From contig NMRB01000069.1 in NCBI GenBank assembly GCA_002633025.1, forward strand, positions 231,040-295,039: a stretch of DNA of 64,000 nt, given 5' to 3'. A program made the translations under genes and the position numbers. The stretch is from Notospermus geniculatus. Lineage: Eukaryota > Nemertea > Pilidiophora > Heteronemertea > Lineidae. This document shows positions 35,301-45,827 of this stretch, in pieces (the stretch's first letter is position 1; each line of letters starts with the position of its first letter). The notes beneath the pieces are model-generated. The model had not been told where the DNA came from. It made no database searches and saw only the letters and a program-made list of their open reading frames with translations.

Positions 35301-38300
35301 CCTTTCTGGGGAACTCAAGGAGCTCACATTCACTGCTACAGGAAATCCACTACTCTGGGTTGCATTACTGTCATCCTTACCTCCACGACTGAGTCTGTAT
35401 CCCTTGTTGCCTTGAACCATGAGAACAGATAGCGTAACAAAGCGGCATGATGGAACCGGATCTCAGTTTCTCTGGCTGAAAAAGACGATACAGACACCTA
35501 TATCAGTTGACAATGTCCACGGCTCGAGCTGTCAGATCCATAAGTATGGTTCACCGAATTGTCCACAGAACAGGCCCACTCAAGTAAACCAGTACTGGTG
35601 CAGCAAGCTAATCATCCATTCGGGTTCCTCCTTGTGTGTTTAATTTCTAGTACAAACACACAAGGAGGAACCCAATGTCTAGTAGCACTCACCAAACTTG
35701 ACCACATTTCCATTGTTTCCCGATTTCATGAGATGAATCATACTGGCAAAGTTGATGTCCCCCTCCAAAATCTTGCATTCCTGAAAGGAAGATGTCAGGT
35801 TATTTTCACAACCATGGGAACCAACAAAGACGCCAGAGACAAGTTGAAACAGTTCTGACTTCAGGGTGACTGAGATAACCCCTACTGACACTGGACTGTG
35901 CAGACAGAACCAGCTTCAAGAGATCATGAACTCTCTGATCATGGTCAATTTATTTCAACCCGATGCCATCAGTGACAGAACCGACAATGTCACCACTGAA
36001 GCGATTTCAGCGCACAGCTTCAAGAGTGGACGTTCATCCTGGGCATCGTATAAAACTGAACTGTGAAAGTTGACGTTTATCTCTCTCTTACCATCAGATT
36101 TTGTTTGATTGTCTCAAAGTCCTCTCCAGTTTTCAACAAGCAGGGTATGATTTGCTCATGGAGGGTGAAGATGAATTCATGCGATTCTTGCACCTTTTCT
36201 TCCATTATTCTGACAGCGTTATAAATCCCTGAAAAAAATGCATTGAAAAGTTGACTGAGGTAGTCAGAGTAAAGCGTCCAGGACAACTCAGCTGTAACAA
36301 AGGATGAATATATTTAAGACGACACATGGTACCAGGTACTCACCTTGTGCATTCTTCTGTTTCTTGTAAGCTAGACAGATGGGCCAGAAATAGTGGGTCC
36401 GCAGTGGAAAACCCTGCAATGGATGAGAGGAATGACTTGTTTGGTTGATGTCACATTGGTTGGGCAATCAGAGGGTAACAGTGAAAACTTCGATGCCAGT
36501 CACATCTTAGGTTTTGAGTTCGACCCCCGGTCACACTTAGGGCCGTATTCTAGAAGCTTCCTTAAGTGTAAGGTCGACCTTTAGCTATTGTTTGCAGGGT
36601 AGAATACAAAAGATTAAGGTCGACCTTACACTTAAGGAAGCTTCTAGAATACGGCCCTTACTCTTCAGGCAGCAGAGAGTACACTCTCTTTGACAGCACA
36701 AGTTTTCTCTTGGTACTCCAGTTTCCTCCTGCTGTACATTAAATTCGCCCAATGTCATCTACAGAACTTTGCACTCAGCTCTCTAATCAATTTTTAAACA
36801 CATTTTATGCTTACCTCTCTAACCATGACATTGAATACCTCAAGAGCATAATCTGGTTTCTCGTACACCAACGCCCACTGTGCTATGAAGTCGAGGCGGT
36901 CTGTACTAAGCCCTCGAGACATCAAGTCCTTCAAAATGCTGACTACATTCTCAATCGGCTGAAAAACAAAAGTGAAACAAAGTGTGCAAAACTTACCAAA
37001 CTGGAATAGTGGATCAGAGGCAAGAGTAAAACTAATGTGAAGCTCTTATAACATATATGTAGTGCTTTTCATTCAAAGCACTCAGTCTCTCCAGAAACCT
37101 TTCTGGGGAACTCAAGGAGCCGCTCATTCAGTGCATTACTTGATCTTTCAGACCAGTTGAGAATACAAAAAGCGACTCGACTGGGAATTGAACCTGTGAT
37201 CTCTTGGTCTTGAGTCCGATACCCAACTACTGCGGCATCTTTTTCTCCAATACCACTGATCCTCTGAGGAAGAAAACTGACTTGATACCACAGGTTGGGA
37301 GGAAAGTCATGAGGGAAAATTCCACTCACCCTCTGATGTTTGATCATCTCCTTAATAAGAAATCTTCCAAATGTAACCTCAGCATCATCCCTCACAGCTG
37401 GACGTTGCATCGTCAGGAAAATCTTGTGGGCAGCATCATCATGGCCTCGTGCCACCATCTGTATTACAGCATTCGTACACTCCTGGTTATATCCGAATTC
37501 CTGTGACTTTGGCACGAGACTAAGGACCTGTAGGAATGAAGAAGTTAGATTCTTAATTCCGAGGTTTCTGTCAGTCATCAAGTTCCTTTGGCATGTACAA
37601 CTCCTTCCGTCCCCAGAAATGCTCCAAGACTTTCATGTCTGAAAATACCACAATGGGGGTACATGTACTTCATCTATTGGAAATTTGATTTTGTAGCCAC
37701 GAATATGGTACTCACCCTATCAACGTGTTGGTTATAACCACTATCACACATCGACTGGAGTACAGCAAAGTAGTTTCTGGGCATGAACATCACATCAGCT
37801 TCACTGGCTTCCTTCGATGCCTGAAAATATGGACAAGGACCACCACGGCAAACTTGATATGGGAATGAAGGGGGAGGTCACAATACCAAAAATAAACAAG
37901 AATTTATATTAATTGTCCAGAGAATAAACTTATCTCAGAGTTTCAATGTTTAATACAATGTAATCTTCTTCCGGGGATCGAAAATATGGGCAAGACTACT
38001 ATAAGGTACCGGGTATAAACTAGTCGTAATCTGAAATGGGGAAATTGAGGACAAATAGACAGTTCTGTGCCTACCTTTTCTATACTTTCAATGTCTCCTT
38101 TTCTAGCATATTCTGACATCAGAACGGCATAGGTGTCCCCAGAGGGAGAAATATCAGCATCTCTGAAAAATATCAGAGGAAAATGCCAAATGACATGGTG
38201 ATGAATGAATGAGGAATACGCCTTGAGGTACTAGGTGGATGTGTCACTTATACATATTCACAGAATCTTTTCATATTATTTTTCAGGTATTCACATTTCT

Positions 38301-40527
38301 TCAAGGAGAGGATCCTAATCACACTACAAATATTAAGATGGCCCTACCTCATTATCTGCAATGCCCCCAATGCACTTTCCGCATCCCTGAAAATAAGCAA
38401 AATTACATGTAGAAATAGGGAATTACATGTGGAAATGAGCGAATTACCTGTGAAAATGAGCTAATTAACCATGAAAATGTGAATGCATCATTAAGACATG
38501 GACATGTCAGCGCACCACTTTCATATCCAAAACTTATGCTCATGAGATTTTGGTATTATATTTGTATGTAGAGGAGTCACTGAGTATATCATCACACACC
38601 GCAACTTACGAGAGTTCAGTTAGTTCAAAATTTCAACTTACCCGGCTCTCATATGACCGCCGATCAATGAGTTGAATACTGTCTCATTGATTGGTATATT
38701 GGCAGTTTTCATATGCTCAAGAATTTGACTGAAGTGAAAGAATATTCAATGAAATCATTGAGAACTTCAGGCAGATTTCAGCTTCGTATGCACATTATGT
38801 AACTGACAGAAAACCTCGAGTCTTCAGACTTTGATTTTGGAGTCCTTTAGTGTAGGGTTGCCTTCCCCTGGAAGAGGAGTCCACAAAGCTACCTACCTAG
38901 CACCTTTGATATCTCCAGTATGACAATAACCAGCTATCAACCGCTGATATGTCACCTGTAGGAAAAAGGAAAATAGTCTAAATACAGTGCAAGCCAGAAC
39001 AGCAAAGCTTGCTTCCTTTTAGAGCAGTCTTTTTGTGAAATCTACTCAAACAGCTCACAAAAGTACAGACATAGACAGTTCGGGCTATTTTCTGCTAATG
39101 CTAAGAAGAGTCAGAATGAGCATGTTGTATGTGACCATCATCCACAGGCAGAAGTAGTACCTACCCTGTTAGGTTTGATACCATCATTCTCGAGTTTACT
39201 CAGGAATTCAGAAGGGGTGAACTCATGGTCATTTTGCAGGTATATTTGAAGCAGAGTGTTGTAATGAGTCACATCATACTTGGCACCTGAAATATTACAA
39301 ATGCAGTTTTAATAAGACAGATCTCATGGAGTGTTAATGAATTCAAGCCATTCCAAAGTGGCAAAGTACAAAGCTCCACAAGCAAAATTGATAATCTGCT
39401 ATACCTTACCTAATGCTTTCAAACCAGTCCACAGAGTTTCTGCCAACTTGAGGCGGGCAGCTGGAGATTCATCTACCATGACAGAACCAAGACATCGCAG
39501 CAGCAGCAGACCTTGATGTCCTGTTACTTGACCTAGAAATATAAAAAAAATTGGTCCTTACTTTTGACTGACAGGCTACCAAAGCCTGGAACAGTGTCTG
39601 AGATCCAGGTACAACATAATAAATGAGGTTCTAAGAATGTTTCCAGTCAACAGAATCATCAAGGTTAAATCTACAAGTAATGAAGTTCAAGGCCACTCAA
39701 ACAAACCTGATTTCCGCATTGCCTCATATGTCTGCATCACAATATCCTTTCTGATACGTCCTACACGCCGAACTTCGCGGTCAATCATGTTAAGAGCATC
39801 ATCTATATTTCTTGTTATTGATGCTAACGGAGAGAGTCTCTGACTCTGGCCTTGCATTCGTTCATAAGAACGCATTCTTGAATTTTGTGGATAGTCGGTG
39901 GCATAGTTCCTGAAAGTGAAAGTTCACAGATCAAATCAGATTTCAGAAATGACCAGCCCCCTTTACTATGGGAGGCCTAAATTAGGTAGGCCTTACTATG
40001 TTGCAGCTGCTGGCTGTGATATATTAATGACACACAGAGCGCCACCCCCATTTTTGAGTGCTGTTGAGTGTTGAGATAAATTAGGCAAGGCCTACGCATC
40101 CGCGCATGGATGAAGGCTCCATACTGAACGGATGAACATTACGCATAAAACTACATAGGCCTAGTCTAACTATACTAGGGCTAAAGGTCTAGGCCTACAA
40201 GTGACCAGCGGCCTAAATCACCTAGGCCTAGGCCTAGCCCATCACTTGAAGTAGGCCTAAGCAGCCATGCATGCATGCATGCAGCCACCGGAAACAAAAG
40301 AGCAATCAATCCGCCGCACGTTTTTCAGACACCGGCGAAACAGTACTTTTCCAACGTAATAACACAGCTTATTTCACGCTTTACCTCGTGACTATGCGGG
40401 TCGACTGCGATCTTAGATGTCTCGTTTCTGAAATTCTAGGTAGATTGAATATTTTTTGGACTTGTGATCGGCCAACGAGGGCACAAATGCGGCAGAGTGC
40501 CGGCTGACCTCGCAGAAGTGCAGCCAT
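26371..40527 (-). CDS. LRPPRC: LRPPRC, leucine-rich PPR-motif protein (complete, 34 coding exons)
   Basis: A mitochondrial RNA-binding helical-repeat protein that, with SLIRP, stabilises mitochondrial mRNAs. The exons join in frame to 1353 codons (human protein 1394). Landmarks shared with vertebrate LRPPRC: RRVGRIRKD, YDVTHYNTLLQIYLQN, PLRTHYFWP, TPGMRA and LVEITRGLFGLDREQM. Exons from the start: 40385-40527, 39707-39909, 39410-39532, 39165-39286, 38897-38955, 38642-38728, 38348-38386, 38075-38162, 37716-37820, 37330-37527, 36815-36958, 36344-36413, 36092-36228, 35693-35780, 35381-35475, 35072-35218, 34807-34881, 34055-34183, 33591-33733, 33368-33453, 32869-33103, 32431-32555, 31716-31822, 31358-31517, 30647-30801, 30282-30433, 30099-30172, 29681-29813, 29228-29346, 28898-29010, 28525-28593, 27915-28002, 26856-26998, 26371-26478. 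All junctions read are GT-AG and phase-consistent. PPR repeats fill most of the length. Confidence 0.97.
26515..26726. mobile_element. MITE in LRPPRC last intron
   Basis: ATGTGTGGTTGTCTAGGAAA at the left and the near reverse complement ending GACCGCCACACATTT at the right form inverted ends of about 33 bp. The 3-prime half of the short last intron is made of this element, only about 35 bp from the terminal exon's acceptor. Confidence 0.75.
27110..27349. mobile_element. 240 bp MITE with TGACGT-type motifs
   Basis: The ends AATAGACGATATCACTCC and GGAGTGATAGAGTCTATT pair, and pairing continues inward through AAGAGCGCAGCACCTGACGG and its complement. The middle holds several GACGTC and CATGACGTC-like words. 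It lies in the LRPPRC intron before the penultimate exon. Confidence 0.85.
27384..27545 (-). mobile_element. SINE, family 2
   Basis: On the minus strand an A box-like GTGGTGCAGTGTCAAGGG is followed by a B box GGGTTCAATTCCC. The body ends TTCCCCAGAAAAGCTTCTGG and AGAGACTGACGA. The same body occurs at 37083-37237 and as a fragment at 35269-35330. It is derived from a tRNA head and is not a tRNA gene. Confidence 0.82.
28283..28438 (+). repeat. Three tandem copies of a 54 bp unit
   Basis: The unit contains TTGCACAAGCTCTACGGGA and CGACCTGTACATTTTTAG, repeated almost without change three times. It lies in an LRPPRC intron 90 bp from exon 31. The near identity suggests a recent, probably length-variable array. 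Confidence 0.92.
28770..28885. mobile_element. 116 bp palindromic MITE
   Basis: The ends GGCCATATTCATAAAACCTTG and the complement (GGTTTTATGAATATGGGCC) pair through most of the element. It ends only 12 bp from the donor of LRPPRC exon 30. Confidence 0.88.
30914..31110 (+). mobile_element. SINE, family 1
   Basis: GTCAGAGTGGTGCAGAGGAAACA (A box region) is followed by GGTTCGATCA (B box, 30967-30976). The body runs through TTTCCTCTTACTG, ATTCACCTAAT, and a tail with GCTGTATTTGGTGCTCAAC. It belongs to the same family as 54324, 55238, 55006 (reverse) and 36455. Confidence 0.8.
31152..31278. mobile_element. 127 bp palindromic MITE
   Basis: GGGTCATATTCATAAAGGGTG at the left pairs with CACCCTTTATGAATACGTCCC at the right. 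Inner parts (TAAGACTTAGATGCGTGTAA and its partner) pair as well. It follows directly after the SINE above. Confidence 0.85.
35269..35330 (-). mobile_element. SINE family 2 body fragment
   Basis: CAGTCTCTCCCCAGAAACCT then TTCTGGGGAACTCAAGGAGC matches the end of the SINE body at 37083. The tRNA-like head is missing. It lies 50 bp from LRPPRC exon 15. Confidence 0.65.
36455..36790 (+). mobile_element. SINE, family 1, interrupted by a MITE
   Basis: The head (GGGTAACAGTGAAAACTTCG, B box GAGTTCGACCCCC near 36516-36528) is separated from the body (GAGTACACTCTCTTTGACAGC, then TTTCCTCCTGCTG and ATTCGCCCAATGTC) by the element at 36540-36657. Removing that element and one copy of its TTA duplication restores the usual SINE order. 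Confidence 0.8.
36540..36657. mobile_element. 118 bp MITE nested in a SINE, TTA target duplication
   Basis: Perfect inverted ends GGGCCGTATTCTAGAAGCTT. TTA flanks both sides (36537-36539 and 36658-36660), a three-base TWA target duplication as made by PIF/Harbinger transposases. Without transposase it must have been moved in trans. Confidence 0.88.
37083..37237 (-). mobile_element. SINE, family 2
   Basis: Read on the minus strand: an A box-like GCAGTAGTTGGGTATCGGAC, a B box AGGTTCAATTCCC, then a body ending CCAGAAAGGTTTCTGGAGAG. Related to 27384-27545. Confidence 0.8.
39960..40262. repeat. Cluster of AGGCCTA palindromes in LRPPRC intron 1
   Basis: About ten AGGCCT cores occur in 300 bp, including TAGGCCTAGGCCTAG around 40223-40238. 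A tetranucleotide GCAT run follows at 40267-40282. The motif is common elsewhere in the window, but not at this density. Confidence 0.7.
40385..40527 (-). other. LRPPRC: LRPPRC exon 1: mitochondrial targeting segment
   Basis: The exon starts MAALLRGQPALCRICALVG and continues with many Arg, Ser and Gln and almost no acidic residues (ETRHLRSQSTRIVTR), as expected for a cleavable matrix-targeting peptide. The donor is GTAAAG. The first ATG after the putative promoter is used, and the reading frame joins exon 2 as TRN-YATDYP. Confidence 0.85.
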
Positions 40528-40620
40528 GTTTTTCGGCGATGCTAATTGTCGGTCGGGTGGAGGTGGGCTGAGTTTGATTGGTTGATCACCCGTTCACTAT
40601 TCGGTCGGTAGTAAAATATG
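40528..40620 (-). promoter_or_regulatory. LRPPRC: Likely LRPPRC core promoter
   Basis: The bases just before the LRPPRC ATG are GC-richer than the flanks and contain, in gene direction, an ACCAATCAAAC CCAAT box about 50 bases upstream. There is no TATA box. The transcription start cannot be read from the sequence. Confidence 0.5.
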
Positions 40621-40860
40621 CTCTGACACCTGCATGCACGTGGTACCCCAGGCATTTGGTATTTTGATGGGTAGAAAACAAATGTTTGGGGCACATTGCC
40701 TCACCAGGTAACTTTAATGATCTTAGTGGTATAACTGGCAACATAAACATCACTCTTGTTATCTTACTAGTTCATGATTTATCAATGAGCCAGTTACCGA
40801 AAACAAGTTGAGATTTCTATTTTATTATAAGCCGACCTCTGCTCCTAATTTGCATAAAGT

Positions 40861-41101
40861 ATTTTTAGCTACCAATCACAATAGTCCGTTCTTTCAAACG
40901 TGATTAATTATTCTCCGCGAGTGTGACCAATGGTAGTCATCGTTTTATTTATGCAGATAAGAGCAAAGGTCAACTGCTGCAAATTTATTAGTGAGTTCTG
41001 CGTTTATTTTTAGCTACCAATCCCCAGTTGTTACACTACACTAAGAGAGTGTGACCAATGGGGGTCGTTGTTTTATTTATGCAGAAGAAGTGCAAAGGTC
41101 A
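40861..41101. promoter_or_regulatory. Duplicated CCAAT / CAAAGGTCA module upstream of LRPPRC
   Basis: Two related modules (40861-40973 and 41006-41101) share the order ATTTTTAGCTACCAATC, GAGTGTGACCAATGG, TTTTATTTATGCAG, GCAAAGGTC. Each therefore carries two CCAAT boxes and a nuclear-receptor-type half site. They lie 330-580 bp upstream of the LRPPRC start. Confidence 0.6.
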
Positions 41102-41899
41102 TACTTAGCTGGACACTGGACAGTAGCGCCGCGGGAATGGTGCGGCAAAGACTGGAACCAGTTTAGCATGAATGATACCAGGAGCCTGATCTGAATTTCC
41201 AGCAAAATGTCTTACCCAGTTCAAAACTGCCCTGCATTTGGCATAAGCATTTTTCAGGAATTGTTCTGGGCTTCATCACCCTCCATGTCTTCAGTCATGA
41301 AATTTCAAGTTAATCATCTTGACTGAAAAATTGCCACTGATACCCAGGTTCCCTTATCCCGAGGACAGCAGACGATACCCTAGGAGGTACAGACAATTGC
41401 CCAAGAGGTGCGGACAAACCTGTGTTTATGGCACTAGTAGCATCCAGAATGCTCAGTTGTTGGGTTACCATACAGCTTGTTGTTCTGGAAGGCATAAGCT
41501 CCACACGCCATTGTCTTGGACTTAGCTGAAAATCAGAAAATCATAAGGACAGAAACACGAAGTGCTGGTATGTGGACACTTGGACACACTTTATTCTGTC
41601 ATCAGAGTCAAAATATATACCAGTTTTTTTATAAAACGCATGTTCATTTTAGGTCTACATTATTGCCCAGATTGGTAGAGTGCAACATGCCGAAATACAA
41701 CAAAGATGTGTTCAATTACGTTTAGCTTGTACATGGATAAATTCAGATATTATGAACCAGAAAACAGCACTTGGAAGTTTCCAATATGATCATGCAAGTC
41801 ATTTTTGTAAAATCGTTATTTGAAATTGAGTGATCCTTTCAGTGACCAGAAGCCATTCAAAAAATGCACCTATGATATAATCACAACAGACTGAAAAAT

Positions 41900-41905
41900 T
41901 TTATT
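41900..41905 (-). terminator. Candidate poly(A) signal of the PARP gene
   Basis: AATAAA in gene direction, followed by TCTGTTGTG, a GU-rich element. It would give a 3-prime UTR of about 2.4 kb. Nearer signals were not evident, but alternative sites cannot be excluded. Confidence 0.4.
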
Positions 41906-44358
41906 TGAAAGAGAGTTGGTGAAGTCAAAAATACCAGAAGGTCTTTCAATATGGTAATGTCATCCAGATTGGAGGCCAGCGAAGGCTGCACACCTAAAAC
42001 ATTACGAGGCCCTTTTTTTTGAGACCAACGCTTGTGAAAGAATTTGCAAATATTAAAATGTGCATGTAATTTCAAATCAAATTTCAGCTTTCTAAGAATG
42101 AATGGATAAGAATATGGCCTACTTCGGGGGGCAACTATTGCCACAGAATTCCCACTGGCACAGCCTGATGCAGCAACTCACTGGGCCCTCGCAATGTTTT
42201 GGAATACACCCTCGACCTTGCCATGTATAACTGCTTCACCATACATACAGAATCATACTTCATTATCAACACAACTACATATACCTCACATACTACTGGT
42301 GCTCTGATGAAACATATAAGCAACACTACAACACTTAAGTCAAGATCATTCACAAATTGTTCTTATTGAGAGAGTGTGAACTCTCCGAAGTCTAAGTCAA
42401 ACTGAGGATGTTTTCTACATGTATTCGCACAAGACAAACCTGTCAGATGCTTTCAGAATTCACCCCGTGGCACTCTGAGGGCCATAGATTTGTCAGTTGG
42501 ATACTAAATGAGGGATAACCTGAGCCAGAATCTTTGAACTAATGCACTAAAACACTCAGTACATCACCAGCAAAATTTTCACTGGTTTGTTTTGAAGGAC
42601 TACGACTAACTAGTATGATCTGTACAATATAAAAAGAGCACAGGACAATTCTGATACAAACTGGAGTTTACACGCAAGACATTCACTATAGACAAAGAAT
42701 TAAACAAATGTCTATAAGTATTACCTCACAAAATATACATTTACACTAAAGATTATGTTGTTGCTTTTGCAGACGATATGTGATACCAGTCGTATAGCTG
42801 CTAAGGGTAAAACACTATTTTAAATGGAAAAGTAAGCATTATTTCTCCTTATGATCGGTATATGTACCAACTTCAAACTGTAAATTTCTTTCGCAGGCAA
42901 AGCAGGCATAATTTCTAGCAAGCACATTTCAATGATCTAAGGCATCAAAATCTCGCATCAAATGAACAAGATGGATGATAAAACTACGTTAAACATCATT
43001 AGTGGCACCAATCTCTTCAAATACCGTACTGCTACCATGGCCATGATTAATGAGTTATTTTTACAAATTCAAGTGTTTCGCGATGTGTCTGTTCACTCTG
43101 ATTACAATTTCTAACAGCAAGAAGTACATTTCACACTCCGACATAGATATTCACGTCAGCATACCATTGTCATCATAATCATTGTGATTTGCAAATTGAC
43201 CATAATGGAACTGAATATCATCTATTTATAAAATTCAAAGCATCAGTCACAAAAAAGCCCTTGCCCACCAAAACTTGTTGGGCGCATTGTAATTATCCAT
43301 GAACTAAGAATCACTGACGCATTGCATTCGGTGCAAACAAAAGCAAGTAAACAATGTGCAACTTATAACAAAAGAGCAAAAGTAACCAGCCAAATTCCTG
43401 TTCGGATTTGGATTCTAGTTTTCTCTAGGATATTCAAGTGATCAACAAGTAGGCCTACAAGAAGCTTATGCCAGGCCTCACTGGGTGAACTTTGGTGGTA
43501 GTACTGTGGAACCTCCCTATATGGACACCTCTGCCATGAGGACAACTTGCGACTATGGGCACCAAGTCTCAAATTTGCCATTTCTGTTCACCTCCATTCC
43601 TCTCTTCTCGTCCCATAGACATTTACAAGACTCATGGCTATTTGCCAGTCCCATAGTTAGAGAGGTTCCAATGTATACTCAACCAAATAACTAGGATTGC
43701 AATACATTTGTTGCAGCATTTCATCAGTCAGTGAACAACTATTGGGTAATCTATAACATTTGTGAAGTTCAACAAAACTGATACAAGAATGGCTAATATA
43801 AACATGAAAGAAAGAATGGGGCTATCCTTATAGGTGCCGAACAATCATCAGATTCTACTCTGATAACATGCAAATTGATGCACATTTGTAACATAAGGAA
43901 GACTTTTGATAACCTTGGAACTTAATAAAGCTACAATGTATAAGTAAATACAGGCGCTAGTTTGCATTCTTACTGAACCAAGTAACTACGTTTAAAGTGT
44001 AACATTGAGAACATGCACTCTTAACTCAACCTGTACTATAAAATTCACAGTTAAACTGCAGTTGTTCTTCATATTTTGTGAAAATATCATACCACTAATA
44101 TTTCGGATACCACTAGTTTATCAGGCACACAACAAGAAAGAATAAATGTCCAGAGCGGAGAAAATTGAAAAGGAATAATGGCCAGTGGAACGTAACTATT
44201 TTAGAAACCGGCAGGATGCTTTTAGTACAAAATCCTGAGGATTCTATACTGCACCCTTTCGCTGCAAGTGATCCAGCCGTAGGAATTTCAAAACTGAATG
44301 GCCATTGAGATTCAGTTCCACATCAGGCACGGTTCTTGACGAAGAAAGAGGTGGCTGT
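41906..44358 (-). other. Probable 3-prime UTR of the ankyrin-PARP gene
   Basis: AT-rich, no coding signal in either strand, and no exon with splice sites. The only structured feature is the short repeat at 43502-43676. It might instead be partly intergenic, because the end of the transcript is not visible. Confidence 0.4.
43502..43676. mobile_element. pogo/Tigger-like MITE
   Basis: It starts TA-CTGTGGAACCTCCCTAT and ends TTAGAGAGGTTCCAATG-TA, short inverted ends flanked by TA, with GGACACCTCTGCC and GGGCACC inside. Relatives lie near 6050, 48668, 51722 and 61190. The ends resemble Tc1/mariner-pogo type non-autonomous elements known in many animals. Confidence 0.6.
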
Positions 44359-45827
44359 TCATCGGAACTGTATGACGTAACGTAAGCATGCCTGAGCCTC
44401 GTCGTATATGATGTACTCATTCTGATTCAGACAGAAGTAGAAGTAGTGGCTATCGTCATCGTCTTCACTCTCCGGCTTTGGAGTTGGGATGGTATTACCG
44501 AGGGGGATTACGGCACCTGGGAAAGAGAGGAGCAAAAATATCATTATGGAAGAGGAAAACACATTGAACTGTGTAGATTCCAATTTTGCTGCCATAAAAA
44601 TTGAGGTGGTTTGACTTGTCTCCTTACCTGTTGGGAGACAGATATTGTATCTTGGATCAGGTCCGTTACTTCCAATACCAATTGTGCTATTGTATTTCTT
44701 CTCAATAGGGCCATCTTCAGCTTCATAATACTCCTTGGCATTACCGAGGGCAACCTCACACAGGAACATGAAGCCAGTCTCAGTGTTACCCGAGTAGTCG
44801 AAACGGTTATAACAGTAGTTTTGGCTTTTTGAGAATGAGTCGGCGAAGTAGACACCCTGGAAAAGAAATTGGCGAAATGGGTTTTGTGTGATCATTTTCA
44901 AAGACAACAGATTGTGATCTCTCAGAATCTGTCTGAATCGGAACGTAATGGGCAAAATTTTCAAATGGGTGTGAATGAAGTGAAAGCAGACTTACGTCAC
45001 CGAACATGGCACCACATCTCGGGGCCTCAGGAGGAGCGATCAGCAGCCCCCTCTTTAGGATGCTGATTACATTGGCAACGGCAGTTCCATGGAACAACAG
45101 CTTCCTGTTTGACAGGCCACAGTTCTGGAACCTCTCTTCTTCGCCAGCGCGTGAGATCTTGTAGATGGCTTCAACAGATGCTGAATCTGGAAGAATATTT
45201 CAAAGACAGTTGTTCGTGTGAATAAACAAAGCATAGAACCAAGAACCTGGGTGTACATACAGAATGCCGTAACACTGGCATGTGTACAAACTTACAAAGA
45301 ACCTGAGTGTACATCAAGGGTGCCACAAAACTGCAAGTGTACAAATTTCAACACAATTCTGGGATGGAATTCAGTAGCATACAAGGCATGGATGATTTCC
45401 TGAGAAGACACTATTATGTTTACTAACCTCCCCCAGTGTTGTGAACATATTGCAGGATATACTGTGTCATCGGGTCGTCCTCATGCATCAGTTGAATCTT
45501 ACAGTCGATCGTACGATACACGTAGTCCAGGGGGTGAATTTCTGAAACAAGCAGAGGGCCAAACATGTTATCAAGTTCTGACACATATGATGAATCCACA
45601 GAGACAACCATTACTCTTGCTCATTAATTATAATCAGACAGTAACGTACCATTAACCCTCTGCTGACTTGCGCATATAACCTTACTCGCCACTTCAAGGT
45701 CAAGCAGGTTGTCGATGAGGCGTCTGTGTTCTTTAATTTCATGGTCTGCATCAATGGGCCGAATGGACTCATACACATAACCATGTTGTGGCACTAACTG
45801 GTAAAATTCATTACTGAATTGCACAAT
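44359..45827 (-). other. PARP catalytic domain exons
   Basis: Five exons encode the ADP-ribosyltransferase fold. The triad is complete: His in LLFHGTA, Tyr in GVYFADSFSKS and Glu in QNEYIIYDEAQ, next to the NAD-site segment GLLIAPPEAP. Human PARP1 has the equivalent H-Y-E (HGS, GIYFAD, NEYIVYD), so elongating poly(ADP-ribose) activity is expected. A DDDD-containing loop (PKPESEDDDDSH) precedes the last strand. The stop codon is TGA at 44361-44359. All five junctions are in phase, so the catalytic end is undamaged. Confidence 0.95.
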
